From the NCBI RefSeq assembly GCF_021390545.1, contig NZ_JAJUWR010000019.1, positions 60,220 through 124,219 of the forward strand: a stretch of DNA of 64,000 nucleotides, in the 5' to 3' direction. A model generated the notes under the pieces. It did not search any database, was not told where the DNA came from, and saw nothing but the letters and a program-made list of their open reading frames with translations. Below, piece by piece: positions 53,452-63,693 of the stretch. Position 1 is the stretch's first letter; each line of letters starts with the position of its first letter. A program made the translations under genes and the position numbers. The stretch comes from Algoriphagus sp. AGSA1 (GTDB taxonomy: Bacteria > Bacteroidota > Bacteroidia > Cytophagales > Cyclobacteriaceae).

Positions 53452-54021
53452 CTAATTTAATCTTGGATCTAGCGGATAATTTGCTATCACTTTAAATTCT
53501 CCTCCCATATTCTTCAGCAGGTCTTTCCAGAGTTGTTCCGGTGAAAAATCAAAGGTTTTCTCCCCCAGGTGATCTTTACATATGATCCATATCTCATCAG
53601 ATAATTCATCGTCCAGTTGATCAGTTCCCCAGCCACTGTACCCAAGGAAAAACCTGATTGAATCCGGGTCAAAAAGCCCTAGTTTAAGCTTCGACACCAG
53701 CGAATTGAAATCTCCCCCCCACCAAATGTTTTTGCCAAGTGGAATGCTTCCTTCCAGGGATTTTTGACCAAAATATATAAAGTGTAACGTATTCTGCTCC
53801 ACTGGCCCCCCCACAAACACTTCTTTATCCAGAAAATCCAATGCCTCTACAAGTTCCCCAAGTTTAAGGATAGAGGGTTTGTTGATAATCAAACCAAAGC
53901 TACCTTCTTCAGAATGCTCGCAGAGCAATACCACCGAACGCACAAAATTCTCGTCTTGGAGAAATGGCTCGGAAATTAAAAGATCGCCGGGTTTAGGATT
54001 ACGTTGTGCTTTAATACTCAT
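53452..54021 (-). CDS. YqgE/AlgH-family protein
   Basis: Protein of 189 residues with the UPF0301/AlgH fold: PKPGDLLISEPFLQDENFVR near 9-28, VLLCEHSEEGSFGLIINKPS near 31-50, VFVGGPVEQNTLHFIYF near 69-85, and FLGYSGWGTDQLDDEL near 124-139. The family is widespread but its biochemical role is unclear; AlgH was first linked to alginate regulation in Pseudomonas. It lies 48 bases upstream of the DUF349 gene on the same strand, with pdxH divergent on the other side. Confidence 0.9.
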   Translation of the reverse strand: MSIKAQRNPKPGDLLISEPFLQDENFVRSVVLLCEHSEEGSFGLIINKPSILKLGELVEALDFLDKEVFVGGPVEQNTLHFIYFGQKSLEGSIPLGKNIWWGGDFNSLVSKLKLGLFDPDSIRFFLGYSGWGTDQLDDELSDEIWIICKDHLGEKTFDFSPEQLWKDLLKNMGGEFKVIANYPLDPRLN

Positions 54022-54124
54022 TCTTCTCTCAATTCTAAATTATTGAAAAATATAGATTATAATTTTTTAAATGCAATGCCAATGGTAATTTTATCTAAAA
54101 GATAATTTCATTTACAAACCACCT

Positions 54125-54757
54125 ATGGATATCTCAGCCATACGTAAAGACTACACCATTAAGACACTGGATATCAGTGATGTAAAGCCTGATCCCCTTG
54201 CCCAATTTGAGGTATGGTTCAGCGAGGCATTGACAGGGGAGGTTTTGGAAGTGAATGCCATGACCCTATCGACAGTTGGGATGGATGGCAGCCCAAATGC
54301 CAGAATCATACTACTCAAGGGAGTAGATAACGGATTTGTTTTTTTTACCAATTACGAAAGTGAAAAAGGCAATGAACTCGCAAACAACAATAAAGCATCG
54401 CTTACTTTTTTCTGGCCAGAACTGGAACGCCAGGTACGGGTGAGAGGAAGTGTGGAACTAGTAACAGACGAAGAGTCTGACACTTACTTTTTCTCCAGAC
54501 CGTTAGGTTCCCAGATCGGGGCTTGGGTATCTGCACAGAGCCAAAAAATCAAATCCCGTGAAGAACTGAATCTTAAAAAGATTGAATTGGAAAAAGAGTT
54601 TACTTCCACCCCCATCACCCGGCCACCCCATTGGGGCGGATATAGATTGGTTCCTCATACCCTGGAATTCTGGCAGGGAAGACCTAGCAGGCTACATGAT
54701 AGAATCAAATATGAACTTGTAAACGGGCAATGGGAAATAAGTAGGTTAGCACCCTGA
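54125..54757 (+). CDS. pdxH: Pyridoxamine 5'-phosphate oxidase
   Basis: FMN enzyme that oxidises pyridoxine- or pyridoxamine-5'-phosphate to pyridoxal 5'-phosphate. NARIILLKGVDNGFVFFTNY near 58-77, FFWPELERQVRVRGSVEL near 97-114, SQKIKSREEL near 138-147 and PHWGGYRLVPHTLEFWQGR near 172-190 give the FMN and substrate contacts, ending ISRLAP as in the family. The length of 210 residues is standard. Its stop codon directly abuts the stop of the convergent bshB1 gene. Confidence 0.96.
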   Translation: MDISAIRKDYTIKTLDISDVKPDPLAQFEVWFSEALTGEVLEVNAMTLSTVGMDGSPNARIILLKGVDNGFVFFTNYESEKGNELANNNKASLTFFWPELERQVRVRGSVELVTDEESDTYFFSRPLGSQIGAWVSAQSQKIKSREELNLKKIELEKEFTSTPITRPPHWGGYRLVPHTLEFWQGRPSRLHDRIKYELVNGQWEISRLAP

Positions 54758-55477
54758 TCACATTAGATCAAATAAATTGTCCGTTCCAATCATCCGCTCT
54801 ACCGTAAATCCTTCCCCATATTTGACCAGTATCTTATGTCCAAACTCCCGGGCCCTGGCTTCGATGAAAGGCAAAAAATCAGGATCGGAAATAAAGCTGG
54901 CAGGCTCCTTACTGTCAGGGTCATAGAACTGCGATTGGAACGCCAAAATGCTGTCAATTTTGGTTTTCCAAAATGGGGTAATATCCATCACAAAGTCAGG
55001 TTCAATGAAATTATTCTGTATGTAATGATAGACAAACTTCGGTCGCCATGCTTCTTGTTGGATGCCATCAACATGGGTTTCGATCTTACGTAGTCCACTC
55101 ATAAAACAAGCCGTGCTGGCTAAACTGGAGCCTTTGCCGTGATCCGGATGCCTGTCCGATATCGCATTGGCCAAAACAATCTCAGGCCTGTACTTTCTTA
55201 TCATTTCGATAAGTTTCTGCTGGTGATCCTGATCATTTTGAAAATAAACATCTTTGAACCCCATATTCTCACGTGCGGATAGTCGAAGGATTTTGCTTGA
55301 TGCTTCTGCCTCTTGAAGACGAAGCTCCGGTGTCCCTCTAGTCCCCATTTCACCTTGGGTGAAATCGACTACCCCTACTTTATGCCCTTTAGCTACGTGA
55401 GCAGCGATTGTACCTGAGCAGCCTAACTCGGCGTCATCCGGATGGGCAGCAAAAACTAAAATATCCAGCTTTGTCAT
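54758..55477 (-). CDS. bshB1: Bacillithiol biosynthesis deacetylase BshB1
   Basis: Zinc PIG-L-family deacetylase that converts GlcNAc-malate to GlcN-malate in bacillithiol synthesis. Zinc and catalytic residues are in FAAHPDDAELGCSG (about 8-21) and SDRHPDHGKGSSLA (about 106-119). QGEMGTRGTPELRLQEAEAS (41-60) is diagnostic of BshB1 over other PIG-L proteins. The length of 239 residues is typical. It implies bacillithiol is the main low-molecular thiol of this cell, relevant to the kefC and DinB-like genes. It lies 12 bases after the M23 gene. Confidence 0.93.
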   Translation of the reverse strand: MTKLDILVFAAHPDDAELGCSGTIAAHVAKGHKVGVVDFTQGEMGTRGTPELRLQEAEASSKILRLSARENMGFKDVYFQNDQDHQQKLIEMIRKYRPEIVLANAISDRHPDHGKGSSLASTACFMSGLRKIETHVDGIQQEAWRPKFVYHYIQNNFIEPDFVMDITPFWKTKIDSILAFQSQFYDPDSKEPASFISDPDFLPFIEARAREFGHKILVKYGEGFTVERMIGTDNLFDLM

Positions 55478-55489
55478 TTTTTGATTTGC

Positions 55490-56533
55490 CTAGCGAACCC
55501 GAAGATTCTGGCCAATTTTTAGTATTGTTCTCGTGGAAATCCCGTTCAATCTGGTCAGGGAGCTTACTGAAACCCCATATTTCCGGGCTATAGATCCCAG
55601 ATTTTCTCCTTTTTTGACTTTATGGTATGCATTCGTCCTAGCCTGTACTATGTTCCCAAAAAGGTCAGGTGTTATCGAGTAGGTCTGGCCTCGTATTTTA
55701 TATTCCGGAAAATCATAGACTTTTTCAGCATCAAAGGCCAAACCTCTATAACGGAGCTCATAATGTAAGTGCGAGCCTGTGCTCCTTCCCGTATTCCCTC
55801 CCTTTGCGATAATATCCCCTGCTTTGACCTCCTGCCCCACGTCCACAAGCTGCTTGGAAAGATGACCGTAGAGTGTTTCAAGGCCATTTTTATGGCGAAC
55901 TACGATATAGTACCCATAGCCATATCGGTCATAAGATTTCACCCGGACAATCCCATCAAACCCACTATAAACAGGATCACCAGTATCCAAATCCAAGTCA
56001 GTCCCATAGTGCCACCTTCTCCATCTGTACCCATAAGAGGAGGTCACACGGGTAGCTTCTAAGGGCATTTTCCAATTATATCCGAAAAATTCATCATAAA
56101 GCCGGATATTAACTGTGTCAGTGAATGTTTTGGGATCAAAATTATAAATGTCAATCTTATTGGAGTCCCAAGATGAATAATATTCAAAAGCAGTGACCCA
56201 AATGCTGTCAATCTGGATCTGCTCCGAAACTTTTACCAATTGGTTGGTTGGAGCCCAGATTATGATATTCTGATCCTCACTGATAATCGACCTTACCCTA
56301 CCCAGATTTACATTATTCTCAAAAATAATAGAATCGGTCACAGACGATAGAGTCCTAAGATAAGACTCTTGATCAAATCCCCTTAATTCTATGTTCCTCC
56401 TCTCCTGGCTTGCACCGGCTGGGGAGACTGTGTTGTTTTTTTTAATAATCTTTGGAAAAATTTGAGCATTGGCACTCAAAGCACCAATGCTCATACTTAT
56501 ACTAAAGACTACGAATAGGATCGAATACCTCAT
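55490..56533 (-). CDS. M23-family endopeptidase with C-terminal LysM domain
   Basis: Secreted peptidoglycan hydrolase-like protein of 347 residues. Signal peptide about 1-24 (SIGALSANAQ). The M23 core has HYGTDLDLDTGDPVYSGFDG near 174-193 (H and D zinc ligands) and GNTGRSTGSHLHYELRYRG near 245-263 (HLH). A LysM domain at about 302-347 (HKVKKGENLGSIARKYGVSV) binds glycan. The catalytic residues look intact. It cuts peptide crosslinks or acts as a hydrolase activator. Ten bases downstream of trxB and 12 before bshB1, it is part of a minus-strand cluster. Confidence 0.92.
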   Translation of the reverse strand: MRYSILFVVFSISMSIGALSANAQIFPKIIKKNNTVSPAGASQERRNIELRGFDQESYLRTLSSVTDSIIFENNVNLGRVRSIISEDQNIIIWAPTNQLVKVSEQIQIDSIWVTAFEYYSSWDSNKIDIYNFDPKTFTDTVNIRLYDEFFGYNWKMPLEATRVTSSYGYRWRRWHYGTDLDLDTGDPVYSGFDGIVRVKSYDRYGYGYYIVVRHKNGLETLYGHLSKQLVDVGQEVKAGDIIAKGGNTGRSTGSHLHYELRYRGLAFDAEKVYDFPEYKIRGQTYSITPDLFGNIVQARTNAYHKVKKGENLGSIARKYGVSVSSLTRLNGISTRTILKIGQNLRVR

Positions 56534-56542
56534 CTATTGGGT

Positions 56543-57487
56543 TTATTCATGCTCTAACTCAGCCAAATACCGCTCAGCATCCAACGCTGCCATACACCCT
56601 GTCCCGGCTGCAGTCACAGCCTGTCTATAGATGTTGTCTTGTGCATCTCCACAGGCAAAAACACCTTCCACGTTTGTTTTGGTACTTCCCGGTATAGTTT
56701 TGATATAGCCGGCTTCATCCATGTGAATATAGTCTTTGAAGATGCCGGTGTTTGGTTGATGACCAATAGCAACAAAGAAGCCAGAAATAGCGATTTCTGA
56801 TTTTTCTCCTGTTTTATTGTTAAAGATTCTCACACCATTTACTTCCTCCCCACCAAGTATCTCATCAGTCTCGGTATTCCAAAGAATTTCGATTTTCGGA
56901 TTACTCATGACACGCTTTTGCATAATCTGGGAAGCCCGCATTTCATCCTTACGAACCAGCATATATACTTTACTGCAGATATTGGACAAGTATGATGCTT
57001 CCTCACATGCTGTATCCCCAGCGCCCACTATAGCTACCTTCTGACCTCTAAAAAAGAAGCCATCACAAACGGCACAGGCAGAGACTCCTTTGCCATTCAA
57101 TCGGCTTTCGCTTTCTATCCCCAACCATTTGGCGGAAGCGCCGGTAGAAATGATAACAGTATCCGCATGTAGTGTCACCTGTTCATCTATGACTACAGTA
57201 TGAGGTTTGGTGGAAAAATCCACGCTGGTTGCCAACCCATATCTTACCTGGGCCCCAAACCGTTCTGCTTGTTTTCTAAAGTCCTCCATCATCTCAGGCC
57301 CCGTCACACTGTTAGGGTAACCAGGATAATTTTCCACATCATTTGTAATCGTCAGCTGGCCGCCGGGCTGGCCGCCGGTATATAATACAGGAGAAAGTCC
57401 TGCTCTAGAAGCGTAGATAGCGGCAGTGTACCCTGCCGGTCCTGATCCAATGATCAAGACTTTAACTTTTTCAATTTCTGGTTTCAT
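56543..57487 (-). CDS. trxB: Thioredoxin-disulfide reductase
   Basis: FAD- and NADPH-dependent reductase of thioredoxin, 314 residues. FAD site GSGPAGYTAAIYASRAG is at 14-30, the redox-active pair C138/C141 in SACAVCDG, the NADPH site VGAGDTACEEASYLS near 154-168, and the FAD C-terminal motif GVFACGDAQD near 280-289. It is monofunctional TrxB. It heads the trxB-M23-bshB1 cluster, so two thiol-redox genes lie together. Confidence 0.96.
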   Translation of the reverse strand: MKPEIEKVKVLIIGSGPAGYTAAIYASRAGLSPVLYTGGQPGGQLTITNDVENYPGYPNSVTGPEMMEDFRKQAERFGAQVRYGLATSVDFSTKPHTVVIDEQVTLHADTVIISTGASAKWLGIESESRLNGKGVSACAVCDGFFFRGQKVAIVGAGDTACEEASYLSNICSKVYMLVRKDEMRASQIMQKRVMSNPKIEILWNTETDEILGGEEVNGVRIFNNKTGEKSEIAISGFFVAIGHQPNTGIFKDYIHMDEAGYIKTIPGSTKTNVEGVFACGDAQDNIYRQAVTAAGTGCMAALDAERYLAELEHE

Positions 57488-57624
57488 TAATAGGAAAGTA
57501 TTAAATCGGGCAAATCTTATGAATTATCCCTTAGTAACAAAGTTGCATCTCGTTAAAATTCCCTAAGTCTTAACTATGGGAAGAAATACTATCGGCTACC
57601 TCAAAATTTAGGAAATAGTCTGTA

Positions 57625-57654
57625 ATAAAAAAGGGGGTAAAGACCCCCTTTTTA
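57625..57654 (-). terminator. Terminator after rpoD
   Basis: AAAAAGGGGGT (57628-57638) pairs perfectly with ACCCCCTTTTT (57643-57653) around four bases. It is symmetrical, with T runs in both directions, and lies 14 bases beyond the rpoD stop codon. Confidence 0.9.
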
Positions 57655-57667
57655 GTTGTTTGCTTGC

Positions 57668-58531
57668 TTATCCGAGGTAAGGTTTCAGCGTCTTACTACG
57701 GGAAGTATGTCTCAATCGACGGATCGCCTTCTCTTTGATTTGTCTTACTCTCTCTCTGGTAAGATTGAATTTTTCCCCTATTTCTTCGAGGGTCATCGCA
57801 TGCTCACCATTTAGACCAAAGTATAAGGTGATGACGTCAGCCTCTCTCTGGGTCAATGTAGAAAGAGCACGTTGGACTTCCTTACGCAGGGAGTCATTCA
57901 TCAGGCCATCATCTGGCTTCTCGTCTCCGTCATTTTCCAGTACGTCCAACAGGCTGTTTTCTTCGCCTTGTACGAATGGAGCATCCATGGAAACGTGGCG
58001 GCCAGAAATCTTCATAGTATCGACTACCTCATTGGCGGTCACTTCGAGCACTTCGGCCAATTCCTCAGGAGATGGTTCACGCTCAAATTTCTGCTCCAGC
58101 TCACTGAAGGTCTTGCTGATCTTATTCAAAGAACCTACTCTATTCAATGGAAGTCTAACTATTCTAGACTGCTCCGCAAGTGCCTGAAGAATAGATTGTC
58201 TGATCCACCATACCGCATAGGAAATGAATTTGAACCCACGGGTCTCATCAAATCGCTGGGCAGCTTTGATCAATCCGAGGTTACCCTCATTGATCAAATC
58301 ACCCAATGAAAGTCCTTGGTTCTGATATTGCTTGGCAACTGATACTACAAATCGAAGGTTGGCCTTGGTCAATTTTTCCAGTGCCAATTGGTCACCTTCT
58401 CTAATTCTCTTGGCCAGAACTACCTCTTCATCTGCTGTCAACAGGTCAACTTTTCCAATCTCTTGAAGGTATTTATCCAGGGATTGACTCTCTCTGTTGG
58501 TAATCTGTTTGCTAATCTTTAGCTGCCTCAT
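57668..58531 (-). CDS. rpoD: Primary RNA polymerase sigma factor (RpoD/SigA), short Bacteroidota form
   Basis: Housekeeping sigma factor of 287 residues without region 1.1 or the non-conserved region, the usual state in Bacteroidota. Region 1.2 lies near 15-45, region 2 has [37 protein letters not shown] (cited by its ends, about 81-117), region 3 follows, and region 4 has [20 protein letters not shown] near 248-267 for the -33 element. This sigma recognises the TTG/TAnnTTTG promoters seen elsewhere in this window. Single gene with strong terminator. Confidence 0.97.
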   Translation of the reverse strand: MRQLKISKQITNRESQSLDKYLQEIGKVDLLTADEEVVLAKRIREGDQLALEKLTKANLRFVVSVAKQYQNQGLSLGDLINEGNLGLIKAAQRFDETRGFKFISYAVWWIRQSILQALAEQSRIVRLPLNRVGSLNKISKTFSELEQKFEREPSPEELAEVLEVTANEVVDTMKISGRHVSMDAPFVQGEENSLLDVLENDGDEKPDDGLMNDSLRKEVQRALSTLTQREADVITLYFGLNGEHAMTLEEIGEKFNLTRERVRQIKEKAIRRLRHTSRSKTLKPYLG

Positions 58532-58598
58532 TCAGGAATATGATTTGTGAAATTTAATAGTTTATGAGAATCAAATTAATCAATTGTTTCGATTAACC

Positions 58599-60740
58599 TT
58601 ACGCATTTGATGCTGGTTTTTCAGGTTTTGGCAATAAAGCCTTTCGTGAAAGCTTAAATTTGCCTGTTTTTTTATCAACATCGATCAATTTAACCTGTAT
58701 TTCTTCTCCTGGCTCAAGCACACCTTCCATAGACTCTACCCGCTCATGCTTGATCTCGGAGATATGAAGTAAACCATCCTTACCCGGCATAAATTCCACA
58801 AATGCGCCAAAAGGCTGAATATTTTTAACCTTGCCTGTATAAGTCTCCCCTATTTCCGGCTGAGCCACGATTGCTTTGATACGTGAAAGAGCCGCATTAA
58901 GTTTATCCTGATTGGCGGAGAATATATTGATTTTTCCTTGGTTATCTATTTCTTCGATTACTATAGTAGCCCCCGTATCCTTCTGTATTTCCTGAATCAC
59001 TTTACCGCCTGGCCCGATCACAGCACCGATCAATTCTTTTGGAATCATCATGATGAATGAACGTGGAGTATGCGGTTTCAACTCGGCTTTTGGAGCCGCG
59101 AGTGTTTTGGTGATCTCATCCAAAATATGAAGTCTTCCCTCTTTAGCCTGAAGCAACGCTTCTTTCAAAACGCCGTAGTCAAGACCTTCTACTTTCAAAT
59201 CCATTTGACAGGCAGTGATCCCTTTAGCCGTCCCGGTTACCTTGAAATCCATATCTCCGAGGTGATCTTCATCACCCAAAATATCGGACAATATAGAGTA
59301 TTTGCCTGTGCTGGCATCAGAGATCATGCCCATAGCAATACCGGTAACAGCAGACTTGATAGGAATACCCGCATCCATCAGCGCCAATGATCCGGCACAT
59401 ACAGTAGCCATTGAGGAGGATCCGTTTGATTCCAAAATATCAGAAACGATACGGATAGTATATGGATTCTCTTCTGCAGGAGGAAGTACTTTCTTCAACG
59501 CTCTCATCGCCAAATTGCCATGCCCCACTTCTCTTCTTCCTGGACCACGGTTTGGTTTCACCTCCCCTGTAGAGAATCCTGGGAAATTATAGTGAAGATA
59601 AAATTTATTGTACCCGGAGATCGTCGCCCCATCTACCAGCATCTCATCCATCTTGGTACCCAAGGTACAGGTAGTCAGAGACTGGGTCTCTCCCCTGGTA
59701 AATACTGCCGACCCATGTGCGGATGGCAAGTAATCCACTACTGACCAGATGGGTCTTACTTCGTCAAGCTTTCTTCCATCCAATCTTTTCTTTTCGTTCA
59801 AGGTAAGATTTCTCGCTGCCTCCTTGTGAATCTTACTGAAGTACGGGCCGATAAGACTTTCTTCATATCCATGCTCTTCACCTAAGTTGGCAATGAATTC
59901 TTCTTTAATCTCTTTTATTAAAGAAGAACGCTCTGATTTATTGGCGATTTGCTTACTCACAGAAGCGTATAGTTTATCATAAACTTCAGCCCTCATCTTA
60001 TCGAAAAGTGCCGGGTCGGACTTTTCGTGATTGTATTCTCTTTTTACTCCCTTGCCTACTAGCTCTGTAAGCTCTATTTGAGCTTGGCAATGTCTCTTGA
60101 TTTCCTCATGGGCATACTGCATGGCCTCCAGCATCTCCTCTTCCTGGATCTCATTTGCCTCACCTTCTACCATTAGGATAAAATCGAGCGATCCGGCAAC
60201 AATAAATTCAAGGGAAGCTTTCTCCAACTCAGTTGGAGATGGGTTAATCTTTAATTTGCCATCGATTTTCGCCACGCGAACCTCAGAGATGGGGCCATTA
60301 AACGGAATATCGGACACTGCCAGGGCTGCAGATGCGGCCAGACCGGCCAAAGCGTCAGGAAGCACCTCTTCGTCTCCACTGATCAGGGTGATTGCAATCT
60401 GGGTATCCGCATGGTAATCATCGGGGAAAATCGGACGAATAGCTCTATCTACTATACGGCTGATCAAAATCTCGTAATCGGAAAGCCTTCCTTCTCTTTT
60501 CAAAAACCCCCCGGGGATCTTGCCAGATGAAGCAAATTTCTCTTGGTAGTCAACAGACATAGGTAAAAAATCCACCCCTTCTCCAGCTTCCTTTTTAGAT
60601 ACTACTGTAGCCAAAAGCATAGCCTTTCCCATCTTAACTACTACAGCTCCATCAGCTTGCTTCGCCAATGCGCCGGTCTCTATGATAATTTCTCTGCCAT
60701 CTTCTAAGGTGATGGTCTTGGTGATTAAGTTCGGTAACAT
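58599..60740 (-). CDS. pnp: Polyribonucleotide nucleotidyltransferase (PNPase)
   Basis: 3'-5' phosphorolytic exoribonuclease of the RNA degradosome type, 713 residues. Two RNase PH domains cover about 10-220 and 310-545; the second carries [19 protein letters not shown] near 398-416 and the catalytic region [19 protein letters not shown] domain lies near 557-615 ([17 protein letters not shown]) and an S1 domain near 622-692 ([20 protein letters not shown]). All expected domains are present. Gene order rpsO-pnp is the common bacterial one, but a hairpin terminator lies between them. Confidence 0.98.
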   Translation of the reverse strand: MLPNLITKTITLEDGREIIIETGALAKQADGAVVVKMGKAMLLATVVSKKEAGEGVDFLPMSVDYQEKFASSGKIPGGFLKREGRLSDYEILISRIVDRAIRPIFPDDYHADTQIAITLISGDEEVLPDALAGLAASAALAVSDIPFNGPISEVRVAKIDGKLKINPSPTELEKASLEFIVAGSLDFILMVEGEANEIQEEEMLEAMQYAHEEIKRHCQAQIELTELVGKGVKREYNHEKSDPALFDKMRAEVYDKLYASVSKQIANKSERSSLIKEIKEEFIANLGEEHGYEESLIGPYFSKIHKEAARNLTLNEKKRLDGRKLDEVRPIWSVVDYLPSAHGSAVFTRGETQSLTTCTLGTKMDEMLVDGATISGYNKFYLHYNFPGFSTGEVKPNRGPGRREVGHGNLAMRALKKVLPPAEENPYTIRIVSDILESNGSSSMATVCAGSLALMDAGIPIKSAVTGIAMGMISDASTGKYSILSDILGDEDHLGDMDFKVTGTAKGITACQMDLKVEGLDYGVLKEALLQAKEGRLHILDEITKTLAAPKAELKPHTPRSFIMMIPKELIGAVIGPGGKVIQEIQKDTGATIVIEEIDNQGKINIFSANQDKLNAALSRIKAIVAQPEIGETYTGKVKNIQPFGAFVEFMPGKDGLLHISEIKHERVESMEGVLEPGEEIQVKLIDVDKKTGKFKLSRKALLPKPEKPASNA

Positions 60741-60789
60741 AAATAATTGTTAGTTTGCATCGTTAGTGATAAAAGTCCTAAATAACCTG

Positions 60790-60831
60790 AAAAATAAAAA
60801 AGTAAGGTTCCCGCTCAAGAGAACCTTACTA
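60790..60831 (-). terminator. Terminator between rpsO and pnp
   Basis: AGTAAGGTTC (60801-60810) and GAACCTTACT (60821-60830) form a perfect 10-bp stem with a 10-base loop. On the minus strand a T-rich run follows (TTTTTTATTTTT). It lies seven bases after the rpsO stop and before pnp, so it may attenuate read-through into pnp. Confidence 0.85.
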
Positions 60832-60837
60832 GATTGG

Positions 60838-61113
60838 TTATTTTCTGATTCCTAGTTCGGCGATGATTGATCTATATCGCTCGATTTCTTTCTTGTGAAG
60901 ATAATCAAGTAGGCTTCTTCTTTTACCTACCAGCTTCAACAAACCAAGCCTAGAGGAGTGATCCTTCTTATTTGACTTCAAATGCTCAGTCAAATGCTTG
61001 ATCCTGTGTGTAAAGAGGGCAATCTGAGACTCAGGAGACCCTGTGTCAGTAGCAGATTTTAACCGTCCATGATTCTTAAATAACTCTTCTTTAATCTCTG
61101 AGGATAAATACAT
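60838..61113 (-). CDS. rpsO: 30S ribosomal protein S15
   Basis: Binds 16S rRNA helices 20-22 early in small-subunit assembly. 91 residues with the S15 pattern [22 protein letters not shown] (cited by its ends, about 22-43) and [22 protein letters not shown] (about 51-72), ending [12 protein letters not shown]. The start at 61111-61113 gives [10 protein letters not shown]. Upstream of pnp on the minus strand. Confidence 0.98.
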   Translation of the reverse strand: MYLSSEIKEELFKNHGRLKSATDTGSPESQIALFTHRIKHLTEHLKSNKKDHSSRLGLLKLVGKRRSLLDYLHKKEIERYRSIIAELGIRK

Positions 61114-61173
61114 GTTTAGCTAAATTTTATAAAACAATCACAAAGGTAAGGCTTATTCTGAGAAAATAAAAAG

Positions 61174-62982
61174 TCAATTCCCTTTTAAGCGAATATCTTT
61201 TAGACGCTTTTGAACATAATTCCAGATCCCCACATAGAAATCCGGCTCAAACAGCCTTGCATCCTTCCTCGCCTGCCTCACAAAAAACAACCCAAAAGGA
61301 ATCAAGCAAAGGTTGGAAAACCAAGTGCCGAAAAGAGGGTCCGCTATCCCTTCTTTTGCCCACTTCTCCCCTGTGATGGTGAGCATATAATACACTATGA
61401 AGAAAATAATGGATACCAATACCGGCATGCCCAGCCCACCTTTCTTAATAATAGCTCCTAATGGTGCGCCAATCAAAAACATCGCAAAACAGGCAAAAGC
61501 TTGGGTGTATTTCTGGTACCAGGCGATCTGATATCTCCTATATTCACGTTCATACGTGTCAATTTGGCCCTTCTTTATTCCAAAGCCATTTTTCAGGCTC
61601 CTTGAATTGTTCAATGCCATGGAAACTGAATTCTTATAATATCCACGACTCTGCGCCAATGAGTCAATCTGACTTCGCTCTTTATCCGTCAATGGGGTAG
61701 TGCGGAAGTTCGACGTCTTCTTTTGAACGACCTTTATACTGTTTGTATCCAAATTAACCTTCTGATTAGATCCAAGCTCTGTGGATTTTCTTTGGCTATC
61801 CGGTATACTTCTGGCTGAATCTACAAGAGTATCTGAAGTGGAAACCTCCGTAGATGTGTCGATAGATTTGTTGAGGGCCAGAATAGAATCACTTGGGCTA
61901 GCCAATTTTGTGGCTTCCGGATTCTCTGTCAACACAGAAGAGTCCCGAACGTGAAGATCCTTTTTTACCTGCTCCAGCGAGTCCTGCATCTTTAGCCGTC
62001 TGGTTTTCTCCCTTTTGATGGAATCATCGAGGGTTTTTCGCTCAGCTATATCTGAAGATGGCGTGAGTTTTCTGTCTCTGGTAAAAAAAGTATAGACACT
62101 TTCCGCATCTCTGTAGTTCTGAAAACGCTGGTCATTGACCAATGTGCCTATCGAATCCAGCCCAACGATTATTTGGGATATGTTTTTAATAGACCGGTTA
62201 GTTGACCAAGCTTCCTCAGCGGTTCGGTTGAGCTTGAAAGTGTTGTTAAGGTCAAACACAATTTCATTGGTGTCAAAAGTGACTCTGCGAAATTCCGAGG
62301 GCTTCTCAGCTATCCCTCTGCTCGGTCTGGTTTCCTTATAGGTTTTCCCCTGGTATAGAGAAAGCTTCATATAATTCTCATTGAAAAAAGGCTCCATCCT
62401 ACCCGAGTCAGCCAGTGTCAGCTCCAGGTTTCTTTGTTCGCCCTGGGCGTGGGTATAGATCAGGATATCCTTTAGGCCAAATTCCCCTACTTTTTCATTG
62501 ACCTTGATGCTGTAGCCAGGGATGCCGGCGTAAAAAACACCAGCTTTAATATCCAAGGCCGGGGATTTCATCCGGATATCATAGAGTAAGCTGAAGGTTT
62601 TTAGGTTTACTTTCGGTACTAAGTAATTGTTAGACAGGTAAGCGGTAAAAGACAATACAATGACAAAAACACCAATGGGCCGCAATGCGCGTAGAAGAGA
62701 AATTCCGCTGCTTTTGATAGCAGTGAGCTCGAAATGCTCTCCTAAGTTGCCGAAAGTCATCAAACTGGAAAGAAGAACCGCTAAAGGCAAAGCCATCGGG
62801 GAAATACTGATCACAAAGTACCCAATCAACTCCAAATAGATCCAGAAGCTCAGGCCCTTGCCAAAAATCTCATCGAAATATTTCAGCATGTTGACGGTCA
62901 ACAGGATGAAATCAACGACAATAAAAGTCAATAAAAATGGGCCCAAAAATGACCCAAGTATAAGTTTATCTAGTTTCTTCAT
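61174..62982 (-). CDS. LptF/LptG-family lipopolysaccharide export permease
   Basis: Inner-membrane part of the Lpt ABC transporter that moves LPS to the outer membrane, YjgP/YjgQ family. Three helices lie in the first 110 residues (SFLGPFLLTFIVVDFILLTV near 11-30) and three at the C-terminal side from about 475 (FACFAMFLIGAPLGAIIKKG). The periplasmic beta-jellyroll lies between. At 602 residues it is much longer than E. coli LptF/G (about 360): residues about 290-440 form a charged, Ser/Thr/Lys-rich insertion. LptF and LptG cannot be told apart here. Between rpsO and the START-like gene. Confidence 0.9.
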   Translation of the reverse strand: MKKLDKLILGSFLGPFLLTFIVVDFILLTVNMLKYFDEIFGKGLSFWIYLELIGYFVISISPMALPLAVLLSSLMTFGNLGEHFELTAIKSSGISLLRALRPIGVFVIVLSFTAYLSNNYLVPKVNLKTFSLLYDIRMKSPALDIKAGVFYAGIPGYSIKVNEKVGEFGLKDILIYTHAQGEQRNLELTLADSGRMEPFFNENYMKLSLYQGKTYKETRPSRGIAEKPSEFRRVTFDTNEIVFDLNNTFKLNRTAEEAWSTNRSIKNISQIIVGLDSIGTLVNDQRFQNYRDAESVYTFFTRDRKLTPSSDIAERKTLDDSIKREKTRRLKMQDSLEQVKKDLHVRDSSVLTENPEATKLASPSDSILALNKSIDTSTEVSTSDTLVDSARSIPDSQRKSTELGSNQKVNLDTNSIKVVQKKTSNFRTTPLTDKERSQIDSLAQSRGYYKNSVSMALNNSRSLKNGFGIKKGQIDTYEREYRRYQIAWYQKYTQAFACFAMFLIGAPLGAIIKKGGLGMPVLVSIIFFIVYYMLTITGEKWAKEGIADPLFGTWFSNLCLIPFGLFFVRQARKDARLFEPDFYVGIWNYVQKRLKDIRLKGN

Positions 62983-63052
62983 TATCCAAACGGCCCTAAG
63001 GCAAGTACGAAGCCTTAGAACAGAAGTTCAAATTTGGCAAAATCAATCGAGA

Positions 63053-63448
63053 TTACCCACCAATAATATCTTTCAATCTCCCGACCAGCCCTTCCCAGAT
63101 AGCAACAAGCTCATCATCATCATATCCGTCAGAATAATCAATCACTTTCAAAAACAGGGTTTGGGTGAGTTCATTTTCCTCCAGTTTGAATTCTATAAAG
63201 GCATTATCTGTTTCATCCGGATTCTTGGGGTCGTAAAATTCGAATTTGACATGGGAATTACTTCGCTGTGAAGCCAATCGGGCAAAGTGGTCTTCACTGT
63301 CAAAATTAAAAACGTAGTTTTTATCTTCGTTTATTTTCACTTCATCGGCAAACCACTCCTCTAATCCACTTGCGGTACTTAAATAATGGAACACTATTTT
63401 TTTTGAGGCATTGATTTGATAATCAGCAACAAACTTATTTTTCACCAT
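63053..63448 (-). CDS. START-like domain protein
   Basis: Small SRPBCC/START-fold protein of 131 residues. NASKKIVFHYLSTASGLEEW (about 13-32) then FADEVKINEDKNYVFNFD follows the AHSA1-like pattern of cytoplasmic hydrophobic-pocket proteins, ending EGLVGRLKDIIGG. Bacteroidota genomes carry this protein next to LptF/G-type genes. Ligand unknown. It lies 70 bases upstream of the permease on the same strand. Confidence 0.82.
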   Translation of the reverse strand: MVKNKFVADYQINASKKIVFHYLSTASGLEEWFADEVKINEDKNYVFNFDSEDHFARLASQRSNSHVKFEFYDPKNPDETDNAFIEFKLEENELTQTLFLKVIDYSDGYDDDELVAIWEGLVGRLKDIIGG

Positions 63449-63693
63449 GATATTTGATTTTAAACTATATAAAAAATCATATTTTTAAAGAACGTCAACT
63501 TGCATTTCACATTACAAGACCTCATATTTGCATTCCCATTTGAAAGGGAGGTTTTCTAGGTTGATAATATACGATTCTCGGCCAAAACATTTTGATTTCT
63601 GAACGTGCTTTAATATAGGCATTAAATTCAAAAAACAATACTTAAAAAAAGTTTAGGCTGTACTAGATGATGGTTCTGGCTTTTAATAAAATA

